This document shows positions 16,157 to 24,005 of a DNA stretch of 39,951 bases, one piece after another. The notes under the pieces were generated by a model. That model was given only the letters and a program-made list of their open reading frames with translations, made no database searches and was not told the DNA's origin. Source of the DNA: Rhodobacterales bacterium (GTDB lineage: Bacteria > Pseudomonadota > Alphaproteobacteria > Rhodobacterales > Rhodobacteraceae); NCBI GenBank assembly GCA_003228875.1, contig QIGK01000035.1, positions 1 to 39,951 of the forward strand. The letters are read 5' to 3'. Made by a program: the position numbers and the translations under genes. Positions within the stretch are counted from its first letter, which is position 1; each line of letters starts with the position of its first letter.

Positions 16157-16990
16157 TCAGGATTTTAGCCGTTCCAAATTGCGATAGGCTTTGGGTGAAT
16201 AGCCGATGCGTTCGGAAAATACACGGGTGAAATAAGCTGGGGTGCCAAAACCCAGATCGTGGGCAATATCGCCAATTTTCTGATTGGTTTCCTTTAACAA
16301 AAATTTGGCCTCTTCCAGCGCTTTTTCCTGTATCAGGCGTGTGGCCGGTTTGCCCGCTGTCTGGCGGCACACGCGGGTTAAATGGGTGGTGGTGACGCCA
16401 AGTTCGGCTGCGTAATCTTTGACCGTGTCATTGGTAAAATAGCGTTTATCAAGCTGGGCAATAAAGCGGCGCATCAGGCGACGTTTGGCGGTATCTTTGT
16501 CTAACTCTTTGCGATTGCTGGATATATCGAGCCGCTGAAACTGCACCGCCAGCGTTCCGGTTGCATAAATTAATGCCGTGCCGCGCATGGTTTGTTTGGA
16601 AATAAATTCTTCCTGCACCGCACCAAACCCTTTGCTAAGCATCGATTGCTGGATCTGTTTTTTAATGTTTGTTAAAAACGGCGTCTTGGGCAGGGGGATG
16701 CGCAAATTTGAGGGCACAGAAATATGCCAGCCATTTGTCCCCGGGGAAAGTTCCAGAATAAAAAGGGTTTGGGCGGGAATAAACATTGCCGTATTTGGCC
16801 CGAATCCTTGCTGGGTGCCTTCGATAATGGCACGACCGCCGCCGCGCGTGATCCAGACCATATGGTGGTCAGAGGCCCGCAAAGGTTCCTTGGCTTTGGC
16901 ATTCGGCGCAGTCCCGGTCAGCGTTGCACTGTTGATCCGGTTGCCGAGCTTTTCAAAATCTGTAACAGGTTTACGCATTCTTGGGTCCAT
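16157..16990 (-). CDS. AraC-family transcriptional regulator
   Basis: The 277-residue regulator has an N-terminal cupin-like sensing domain (about 35-130) and a C-terminal double helix-turn-helix AraC domain (about 170-275). The LGVTTTHLTRVCRQTAGKPA and IGDIAHDLGFGTPAYFTRVF segments correspond to the two DNA-reading units, the second being the best-conserved part of the family. A perfect palindrome just upstream (17003-17027) suggests autoregulation. It is flanked by purB and miaA on the same strand with no obvious target operon, so the regulated genes are unknown. Confidence 0.9.
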   Translation of the reverse strand: MDPRMRKPVTDFEKLGNRINSATLTGTAPNAKAKEPLRASDHHMVWITRGGGRAIIEGTQQGFGPNTAMFIPAQTLFILELSPGTNGWHISVPSNLRIPLPKTPFLTNIKKQIQQSMLSKGFGAVQEEFISKQTMRGTALIYATGTLAVQFQRLDISSNRKELDKDTAKRRLMRRFIAQLDKRYFTNDTVKDYAAELGVTTTHLTRVCRQTAGKPATRLIQEKALEEAKFLLKETNQKIGDIAHDLGFGTPAYFTRVFSERIGYSPKAYRNLERLKS

Positions 16991-17002
16991 ATGTTCGAAA
17001 CC

Positions 17003-17027
17003 TGCAAAGAATCGGATATTCTTTGCA
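17003..17027. promoter_or_regulatory. Perfect 10-bp palindrome upstream of the AraC-type gene
   Basis: TGCAAAGAAT (17003-17012) and ATTCTTTGCA (17018-17027) are perfect inverted copies around a 5-base centre. The palindrome begins 12 bases upstream of the start codon at 16990. No T-tract follows on the minus strand, so a miaA terminator is less likely than an operator. The nested GAAT/ATTC symmetry adds to the case for protein binding. Confidence 0.55.
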
Positions 17028-17047
17028 CGATTGCAACCCTGTTTTTA

Positions 17048-17953
17048 CTAAGCATCGAGATTCGCTATGATTTCTTCGGATGACGTTGAGTCATTCATCT
17101 CAATTTGCTGCCAGTCAGACATTTTGCTTCGAAACCAAGTGCGTTGACGTTTGGCAAATTGACGAGTCAAAATTTTTGCTTTGTTTACAGCATCTTCCAT
17201 GGAGATATTACCATCAATCGCTTCCAGAATTTCAGCGGCGCCAAGTGCACGGGATGATGGCAGAGCAGGGTGCCAATAGCCATTTTTGACAGCCCTGATC
17301 TCATCCACCGCGCCCATATCCATCATTTGATCAAACCGTGAGTTAATCCGATCATTGAGGTGATTTACCGGCCAATTCAACAAGATAGGAAGGGTATCTT
17401 CAAGTGAAATTAACGGTGGTGGCGTGGTTGATTTCCAATATTGCAGGCCTTTTCCGGTGGTTTCCAACACCTCCCACGCCCGTTGAAGCCGCGCAGGGTT
17501 TAATTGATCTATGGCCTGAAAAGTTCCGGGATCGTTTTTGCTCAGAATTTCTGCAAACCAGTCTTTGCCAATCGTATCCCTTATTTTATTGCCTTTATTG
17601 CGAATTACCGTCGGAATGGCCGGAATATCTGCCAGACCATTGATGAGCGCACCAAAATACAAACCGGTTCCACCGGTAAAAATCGGCAATAAATCAGTAT
17701 CTTGCAGGGATTTCTTTATGTCACTGATCCAACCACCAACGGAATAATGTCTGTCCATGGCCACATGGCCGTAAAGCTGGTGCGGCACAGAATCTTCATC
17801 AGCTATACTTGGCCGCGCGCTAAGAATTCGCCATTTATCATAGACTTGCAATGCGTCAGTATTGATGATCACACCGTTGAATTTTCTCGCAAGCGCCATT
17901 GCCAGTCCGGATTTACCGGAAGCGGTCGGGCCTGCAATAAGAATTGCTTTCAT
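17048..17953 (-). CDS. miaA: tRNA dimethylallyltransferase
   Basis: The 301-residue enzyme adds the dimethylallyl group to A37 of tRNAs reading UNN codons. The P-loop is GPTASGKS at about 8-15. INTDALQVY corresponds to the substrate-binding NADSMQVY motif, with NTDA in place of NADS. GGTGLYFGALINGLADIP is the second family block, and the RQFAKRQRTWFR end is characteristic. It stands alone with a likely promoter of its own at 17987-18016, between it and hflX. Confidence 0.95.
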   Translation of the reverse strand: MKAILIAGPTASGKSGLAMALARKFNGVIINTDALQVYDKWRILSARPSIADEDSVPHQLYGHVAMDRHYSVGGWISDIKKSLQDTDLLPIFTGGTGLYFGALINGLADIPAIPTVIRNKGNKIRDTIGKDWFAEILSKNDPGTFQAIDQLNPARLQRAWEVLETTGKGLQYWKSTTPPPLISLEDTLPILLNWPVNHLNDRINSRFDQMMDMGAVDEIRAVKNGYWHPALPSSRALGAAEILEAIDGNISMEDAVNKAKILTRQFAKRQRTWFRSKMSDWQQIEMNDSTSSEEIIANLDA

Positions 17954-17986
17954 CAGCGGTCTAACTCGTATAGGTCAAATGCTAAC

Positions 17987-18016
17987 ATAATATGTATTAT
18001 GCGCGTTTTGTGTTAA
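17987..18016 (-). promoter_or_regulatory. Promoter for miaA, with a palindrome over the -10 box
   Basis: Read on the minus strand, TTAACA (18016-18011) and TATTAT (17992-17987) are 18 bases apart, about 34 bases before the miaA start at 17953. A small inverted repeat, CATAAT (17986-17991) and ATTATG (17996-18001), overlaps the -10 box. The match to consensus is fair. Confidence 0.4.
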
Positions 18017-18022
18017 GGTCTG

Positions 18023-19288
18023 TTAAAGACCCTCATACTTGCTCTGCTCTCGTTTTGTCCATTTCACATCAAGCAAATAGCCGTTTTCGTTAAGCGCCTC
18101 AGCTTCTACAAGGTTATGGGAAAACAACCATGCCCTTTGTTTTCCTTGAGCAAAAGATAATTCCAAAGTCACCTTCATCGAAGGTTCAATCAGCGCGTCC
18201 TCGATCAATTGATACAAGCCGTCCATGCCCTGACCAGAAATCGCTGACATCGCCACGATTTTTTCATTTCTGTCGGCAGCGGTCATTGCCGCCTGTGCTT
18301 TTTCTTCGTCAAGCAGATCAATCTTGTTCCAGACCTCACGCATGGCTTCTTGGCGGTCTTGGTCCACGCCCAGATCCCGCAATATGTCGCGCACGTCTTC
18401 TGCTTGTGCCTCGGTATCCTGATGGGAAATATCGCGCACATGCAGTATCAAATCAGCGTCCAGCACTTCTTCTAATGTGGCGCGAAAAGCCGCGACAAGC
18501 TGGGTTGGTAATTCGGATATAAAACCAACTGTGTCCGACAAAATAACTGTATGGCCCGAAGGCAATTCGATTGATCGCATCGTCGGGTCAAGCGTGGCAA
18601 AAAGCATGTCTTTTTCCAGCACATTTGCACCCGTCATCCGATTGAAAATGCTGGATTTTCCGGCGTTTGTATAGCCCACCAGCGCTACAATCGGATACGG
18701 AATTTTCTTGCGGGCCTCACGGTGCAATGCGCGGGTTTTTACCACCTTTTTTAATTGAGATTTGATCCGCAAAATGGCGTCATCAATCGCCCTTCTGTCG
18801 CTTTCAATCTGGGTTTCACCCGGCCCGCCAACTGTGCCCATGGCACCGCGTTGGCGTTCAAGGTGGGTCCAGCTGCGCACAAGGCGCGATTTTTGATAAG
18901 TCAGATGGGCCAGATCAACCTGCAACACCCCTTCGCGTGTTGCAGCTCTGTCGCCAAAAATTTCAAGAATAAGGCCGGTGCGATCAAGAATTTTGACCTT
19001 CCATTCTTCTTCCAGATTGCGTTGCTGAATAGGGCTTAGCAGCCCGTCGATAATCACCAAATCAATTTCATGATCCGCAACAAGTTGGCCAAGCTCTACT
19101 ACTTTGCCTTTGCCAAACAGCATCCCTGCCCTAGGCTTTTTAACCGGCACCACAAGCGGCGAAACCACTTCCAGCCCCAGCGCTGAGGCAAGGCTGACAG
19201 CTTCCTGGAGCGCATGTTCAGGCGGACGGCGCTGGTCGCGCGATTTCAGATCAGGATGAAGGACACAGCACCGTGTTGTGTCAGACAC
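18023..19288 (-). CDS. hflX: GTPase HflX
   Basis: The 421-residue ribosome-associated GTPase splits and rescues stalled ribosomes in organisms where it has been studied. The N-terminal HflX domain contains GKGKVVELGQL and GGPGETQ (154-160). The G domain has G1 GYTNAGKS (205-212), G3 SDTVGFISELP and G4 NKID. It starts with GTG directly after the hfq stop (TAA-GTG), with GAGGAA upstream, so it is co-transcribed with hfq. The hfq-hflX pairing is widespread. Confidence 0.95.
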   Translation of the reverse strand: MSDTTRCCVLHPDLKSRDQRRPPEHALQEAVSLASALGLEVVSPLVVPVKKPRAGMLFGKGKVVELGQLVADHEIDLVIIDGLLSPIQQRNLEEEWKVKILDRTGLILEIFGDRAATREGVLQVDLAHLTYQKSRLVRSWTHLERQRGAMGTVGGPGETQIESDRRAIDDAILRIKSQLKKVVKTRALHREARKKIPYPIVALVGYTNAGKSSIFNRMTGANVLEKDMLFATLDPTMRSIELPSGHTVILSDTVGFISELPTQLVAAFRATLEEVLDADLILHVRDISHQDTEAQAEDVRDILRDLGVDQDRQEAMREVWNKIDLLDEEKAQAAMTAADRNEKIVAMSAISGQGMDGLYQLIEDALIEPSMKVTLELSFAQGKQRAWLFSHNLVEAEALNENGYLLDVKWTKREQSKYEGL

Positions 19289-19528
19289 TTACGTGTCTTC
19301 CTCGTTATCATCAAACCGCACCGGCATGGTTGGCATAATGGTCGAAATTGCGTGTTTATACACAAGTTGCGAGGATCCTTCGCGGCGCAGTAACACACAG
19401 AAATTGTCAAACCATGTGATTACGCCTTGCAGTTTTACCCCGTTTACCAGGAAAACCGTCACAGGATTCTTTGCTTTGCGGATGTTATTAAGAAATGCGT
19501 CTTGCAGGTTTTGTCTATCGGCAGCCAT
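19289..19528 (-). CDS. hfq: RNA chaperone Hfq
   Basis: The 79-residue Sm-like RNA chaperone mediates small-RNA pairing. The sequence follows the alphaproteobacterial form: [12 protein letters not shown] with the proximal-face [15 protein letters not shown] in Sm1, and YKHAIST in Sm2. The C-terminal tail is short and acidic (DDNEEDT). An in-frame ATG 7 codons upstream exists, but MAADRQNLQ is the normal start and has GGAAGG about 8 bases ahead. The 119 bp upstream separates it from trkH and may hold a promoter, though I see no strong hexamers. Confidence 0.96.
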   Translation of the reverse strand: MAADRQNLQDAFLNNIRKAKNPVTVFLVNGVKLQGVITWFDNFCVLLRREGSSQLVYKHAISTIMPTMPVRFDDNEEDT

Positions 19529-19647
19529 GTTTCCAGCCTTCCGTTTCATTGTGCCCCAAGCGGGGTGGTTATAATTAACTCTATAATGGGGGTCATTTTG
19601 GTTAAGTTAAAGTGCAAAAGTGTAATATTTTTGTGGGAATACGCGAT

Positions 19648-21165
19648 TTATTGCCGCCAATAATCCGGATTAAACAGCGCAATCAACACTAATGCCTCTA
19701 GTCTACCCAAAATCATAGCCGCAGAAAGGATCGCCAAAGCGCCATCGCTAAGCTTGGCATAAGATGCAGCAGGGTCACCCAATACGGATAAAATTGGCCC
19801 TGTATTTGAAAGCCCGGCAATGGCCAAAGACAGGCTTTTTGTAAAGTTAATGCCAGTCATTGCCAGCAATGCCGTGAAAAGCGCGATACCCAGCAAGAAA
19901 ATCATCAAGAAAATCCATGCTATTTCAGCACCTTGGCGTCTAAAGCGACGATTTTCAAGACCAGATCGGCCAACGCTGCTGGGATGCCCTAGACGCTCCA
20001 TTTCCCGCAACCCGTGCTTATAAAGCGAATATATCCGCAACAGCTTTACCCCGCCAGCAGTGGTGGCAATGCCGCCGCCCATTACCGCCAAGCCAAACAA
20101 AATTATGCCCGGTGTTGGCAGCCCCGACCAGCTTTGTGAGGCTTGCCAATCCGTGCTGACAAATCCGGTTGTGGTCAGAAAAGACAAAACCGTAAACAAT
20201 GCGCCCCAAAAAGCATGGATGCCCGCCATCAGGTCTTGCCCAGCATTCACATCAAACGCGGCAAACCAGTGGCGAAAAAACAGGATCAGCGGCACGCCAA
20301 GCACAAAAATAGCCATCAGTCGATATTCCGGGTCTTTTGGGATGCTCAGTATATTCGCCCTGCTCTGGGTTAGAATCATATTTTTGGAAGAGATTGCGAC
20401 CAATAAAAAGATAACGATAAAAAATTCGCCCAAATAGCCGGAATTCGCCTTTTCCATGCCGCCAATCGGGGAAATTCCACTAGTTGAAATTACTGACATT
20501 GCATGGATCACAGCAATAAAAACCCGTTCCCCGTCATAAATTAATCCAGCAGCCAACAAAGCGGTAAACAGGCCATATGCGGGGGCAAGCAACAGCACAA
20601 AACCAATGATTTTTTCGCCTCCATCATGGCCGCCGCCGGTTCTTCGATCAATTCTTGATGCATTTTCATTCATCGTCGAGCGCAATTCAAACCCGCCAAT
20701 GTTTAGGGGTTCCATAATTGTCATGGCGGCAAGAATAATCAAAAATCCACCAAGCCAAGCCACCAGTGCCCGCCACAAATGCAACGATTCAGCAATGCGT
20801 TTAGGGTCATCAAACAGGGTTGCTCCGGTGGTGGTCAGGCTGGACAACATTTCGAAATAGGCATGGAAAAAGCTGACCGACGGCACCAGCGTTGCCATTG
20901 GCAGTGCCAAGAATAGCGGCAAGACCGTAAAACAAAGCACAAGGGTAATAAGATTGGATCGCGCCATGTTTCGCGGTTTCCGGTTCATCATTGACAGGCC
21001 AACGATGCCACAAAAAGCCAGAATTAAGGCGGACATTTGCAGAAAAACCCAAGCGTCTTCGCTATGGCCTTGTTGGGCAGCGTAAGCAGCCGGAACAAGC
21101 ATGGCCAAAGCACCGATCATCAAGACCAGAACGAACAAAGGATATTGGCGCAGATGCCTGCCCAT
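19648..21165 (-). CDS. trkH: Trk-type potassium uptake channel subunit TrkH
   Basis: The 505-residue inner-membrane protein is the potassium-translocating subunit of Trk. The four pore loops with selectivity-filter sequences are visible: SLTTTGATLF, VISTSGISP, FLTTTGFVST and GLSNTGPILS. About ten hydrophobic membrane spans surround them. The ATG follows the trkA stop directly (TAG-ATG), so the two are co-translated. It closes the ntr-trk segment before hfq. Confidence 0.94.
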   Translation of the reverse strand: MGRHLRQYPLFVLVLMIGALAMLVPAAYAAQQGHSEDAWVFLQMSALILAFCGIVGLSMMNRKPRNMARSNLITLVLCFTVLPLFLALPMATLVPSVSFFHAYFEMLSSLTTTGATLFDDPKRIAESLHLWRALVAWLGGFLIILAAMTIMEPLNIGGFELRSTMNENASRIDRRTGGGHDGGEKIIGFVLLLAPAYGLFTALLAAGLIYDGERVFIAVIHAMSVISTSGISPIGGMEKANSGYLGEFFIVIFLLVAISSKNMILTQSRANILSIPKDPEYRLMAIFVLGVPLILFFRHWFAAFDVNAGQDLMAGIHAFWGALFTVLSFLTTTGFVSTDWQASQSWSGLPTPGIILFGLAVMGGGIATTAGGVKLLRIYSLYKHGLREMERLGHPSSVGRSGLENRRFRRQGAEIAWIFLMIFLLGIALFTALLAMTGINFTKSLSLAIAGLSNTGPILSVLGDPAASYAKLSDGALAILSAAMILGRLEALVLIALFNPDYWRQ

Positions 21166-22542
21166 CTAGAAAAAATCCATGCTGACCTGAAACAGCTTTT
21201 CAACTTGGCGCACATCTTGCGATAACGCAAAAACCGTTAACACATCGCCCTCGTCTATGCGTGTATCACCGCGCGGCACAACCAGTTTTCCGGCTTTTTT
21301 GATGGCGCCAATAATCGACCCGTCTGGCCATTCGATTTCACGGATTTTTTTACCAACAATCATCGAGGTGCCCATAACCTGCGCTTCGATTAATTCAGCC
21401 TCTGCGTCACCAACTGAATAAACCGCCTTAATCCGACCGTGCCGGATATGGCGCAGAATCGACGATACGGTGGTGGCACGTGGATTAATAAACGCATCAA
21501 TACCAAGCGGCCCCATCAGGTTTTCCAAGCTGGGGTCATTGACCAACGCAATCACCAACGGGCAACCCAGTGCTTTGGCCCGCGCACACGAAAGCAAGTT
21601 GGTTTTGTCGTCATCAGTCACCGCCAGCAATGCGTCGGCTTTGGCGATATTGGCTTCCTCAAGCAGGTCTACATCTAATCCATCACCATGCAGAACGATG
21701 GTACGTTCCAGCGCGTCAGCGGCAATTTCAGCGCGTTCCCGATTTTTTTCAATCAGTTTGGCCCGCATCCGGCCCTCAGAACTTTCCAGCTTTTTGGCAA
21801 CACCAAGGCCAACATTGCCGCCGCCCACAATGATTGCCCGATCGCCACGCTTCTGGGTTTTGCCAAAAATTTCAAGGGTGCGTGAAACGTCATCAGTGGC
21901 AGTAATCAGGTAAATCTGGTCGTCAACAAATAACTGGTCATTGGCGCTGGGAACAAACAATTTCTCTTTGCGGCGCACCCCGACAACCACAGCGCTAAGG
22001 GTGGAAAACAGTTCGGACAATTGGCGCAAAGGTGTATCAATCACTGCACAATCTTCGGCCAGCGAAATACCAATTAGATGCACCATGCCATCCAGAAAGC
22101 TTTCTGTATCGAACGCGGCGGGCGCGGCAAGACGGCGCAAAGCGGCCTCAGCGACTTCTTTTTCGGGGGAAATCACCACATCAATCGGCAAATGATCGCG
22201 GCGATAAAGATCGGAATAAATCGCATCCAAATAGGATTGCGCCCTAAGACGTGCAATTTTGCGGGTGATGCCAAAAATGGAATGCGCCACCTGACAGGTG
22301 ACCATGTTTACCTCATCAGCAAAGGTGGCAGCGATGATCATATCCGCATCTTTGGCCCCTGCCCGTTCCAACACATCGGGATAAGAGGCAAAGCCAACAA
22401 CGCCGCCAACGTCCAGCGTGTCGGTAATGCGGCGAATTAAAGCTTCGTCTTTGTCAACAACGGTAACATCGTTGCCCTCAAGGGACAAATGCCGTGCGAT
22501 TTGCCAGCCAACCTGACCGGCACCACAAATGATAACTTTCAT
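21166..22542 (-). CDS. trkA: Trk system potassium uptake regulator TrkA
   Basis: The 458-residue cytosolic gating subunit has two RCK modules, each with an NAD-binding Rossmann fold: GAGQVGWQIA near residue 7 and GGGNVGLGVAKKLE in the second half. TrkA-C domains follow each. It binds TrkH and gates potassium flow in response to nucleotides. It lies 71 bp downstream of ntrX and directly upstream of trkH on the same strand. The linkage of ntrYX to trkAH is typical of this bacterial order. Confidence 0.95.
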   Translation of the reverse strand: MKVIICGAGQVGWQIARHLSLEGNDVTVVDKDEALIRRITDTLDVGGVVGFASYPDVLERAGAKDADMIIAATFADEVNMVTCQVAHSIFGITRKIARLRAQSYLDAIYSDLYRRDHLPIDVVISPEKEVAEAALRRLAAPAAFDTESFLDGMVHLIGISLAEDCAVIDTPLRQLSELFSTLSAVVVGVRRKEKLFVPSANDQLFVDDQIYLITATDDVSRTLEIFGKTQKRGDRAIIVGGGNVGLGVAKKLESSEGRMRAKLIEKNRERAEIAADALERTIVLHGDGLDVDLLEEANIAKADALLAVTDDDKTNLLSCARAKALGCPLVIALVNDPSLENLMGPLGIDAFINPRATTVSSILRHIRHGRIKAVYSVGDAEAELIEAQVMGTSMIVGKKIREIEWPDGSIIGAIKKAGKLVVPRGDTRIDEGDVLTVFALSQDVRQVEKLFQVSMDFF

Positions 22543-22613
22543 ATTGGCAATCCGCCCTTGTTAAGTGCCGCCAGTATGCGTTTTTTCAAATGGCTGGGTC
22601 AATCAGTTCCTTT

Positions 22614-24005
22614 TCAGGGTTTTTTGATGACGGAAGCGTGATCGCCGCTGGATATTATTCCCAGCGACTTCATTTTTCGATGTAACGCTGATCTTTCCAT
22701 GCCAACAAAACTGGAGGTCCGGGAAATATTTCCGGCAAACCGGTTGATCTGGGTCATCAGATATTCGCGCTCAAAAATTTCCCTAGCGTCGCGAAGCGCC
22801 AAAGTTGCAATGGCATCGGTGATGATTTGGCCGCTGTTCATCCCAGTGTCAGACCTGTGTTCATCGGGTATTTCAGTGGCTGAAATCTCACCTGTTTCGG
22901 GACCGAGAATAAGCGTTCGTTCAATGGTATTGCGCAATTGCCGCACATTGCCGGGCCAGTGCATGGTTTGCAGTTTTGCCAATGCTTCGGCAGAAACCTT
23001 GCGCATCGGTAGACCTTGATCCAAGTTCAGTTTCGATACAAAATATTCACAAAGTCGTGGAATATCATCACGTCGATCCGCGAGCGAGGGAACAATGATA
23101 GGCACCACGTTTAGACGGTGAAATAATTCTTCGCGGAAATTACCATTTTTGATTTCTGATAAAAGATCGCGGTTGGTGGCTGAGATAACCCGAACATCAA
23201 CCCTGACGGTGTCGCTGCCACCGACCCTTTGGAAATGCTGATCAACCAAAACCCGCAAAATGCGGGATTGGGTGCCGATTGGCATGTCTGCTACTTCGTC
23301 AAAAAACAATACGCCGCCATGGGCTTGCTCAAACAATCCCGGCAAAAACCCGTTTTGCGAATTTTCAACGCCAAACAATACCTGCTCCATCCGGTCTGGC
23401 TGAATTGAGGCAGAATTAACGGTCACAAACGGTTTTCGCGCGCGGCCGGATTGGGCATGGACAAAACGAGCCGCAATTTCTTTTCCTGAACCTGACGGGC
23501 CGGAAAGCATCACCCGACCATTGGTTTGGGCAACTTTTTCAAGCTGGGTTTTAAGGGATTTATAAGCAAATGTTTCACCGACCATCTGGTCCGTGGTAAA
23601 TTCGTCTTGCTTTAACGAAATATTTTCCTGCCGCAGCTTAGAGGCTTCAAGCGCACGTTTCACCACAACCATCAACTGGTCAATATTAAACGGTTTTTCT
23701 ATAAAATCATAAGCGCCCTGCTTGACCGCCGCCACGGCAATTTCGATATTGCCATGGCCTGAAATAATCACAACCGGAATATCTGGGTTATCCCGTTTGG
23801 TTTTCTTAAGAATATCAATCCCGTCCAGATCGCTATCCTTTAGCCAAATATCCAGAATAATCAGGTCTGGTGCGGCGGCATTGATTTCGGAAAATGCGGT
23901 TGCGGAATTCCACGCCAATCGGGTTTGATGACCTTCGTCGATTAGAATGTCACCGATCAGTTCACGAATATCTTTTTCGTCATCTATTACCAGAATATCA
24001 CTCAT
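22614..24005 (-). CDS. ntrX: Nitrogen regulation response regulator NtrX, lacking GAFTGA
   Basis: The 463-residue regulator has a receiver domain (D52 in ILDIW), an AAA+ domain with Walker A GPSGSGKE and Walker B VLFFDEVAD, and a C-terminal Fis-type helix-turn-helix (ISRTSSFVGMERSALHRKMK). The sigma54-contacting GAFTGA loop is replaced: after VLFG the sequence reads VENSQNGFLPGLFE. A frame open a further 28 codons exists upstream, but MSDILVIDDE is the standard N-terminus. The start lies 8 bp inside the end of ntrY, so the pair is coupled. NtrYX in relatives controls nitrogen, redox and envelope functions. A GAFTGA-less NtrX probably works without sigma54. Confidence 0.92.
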   Translation of the reverse strand: MSDILVIDDEKDIRELIGDILIDEGHQTRLAWNSATAFSEINAAAPDLIILDIWLKDSDLDGIDILKKTKRDNPDIPVVIISGHGNIEIAVAAVKQGAYDFIEKPFNIDQLMVVVKRALEASKLRQENISLKQDEFTTDQMVGETFAYKSLKTQLEKVAQTNGRVMLSGPSGSGKEIAARFVHAQSGRARKPFVTVNSASIQPDRMEQVLFGVENSQNGFLPGLFEQAHGGVLFFDEVADMPIGTQSRILRVLVDQHFQRVGGSDTVRVDVRVISATNRDLLSEIKNGNFREELFHRLNVVPIIVPSLADRRDDIPRLCEYFVSKLNLDQGLPMRKVSAEALAKLQTMHWPGNVRQLRNTIERTLILGPETGEISATEIPDEHRSDTGMNSGQIITDAIATLALRDAREIFEREYLMTQINRFAGNISRTSSFVGMERSALHRKMKSLGIISSGDHASVIKKP

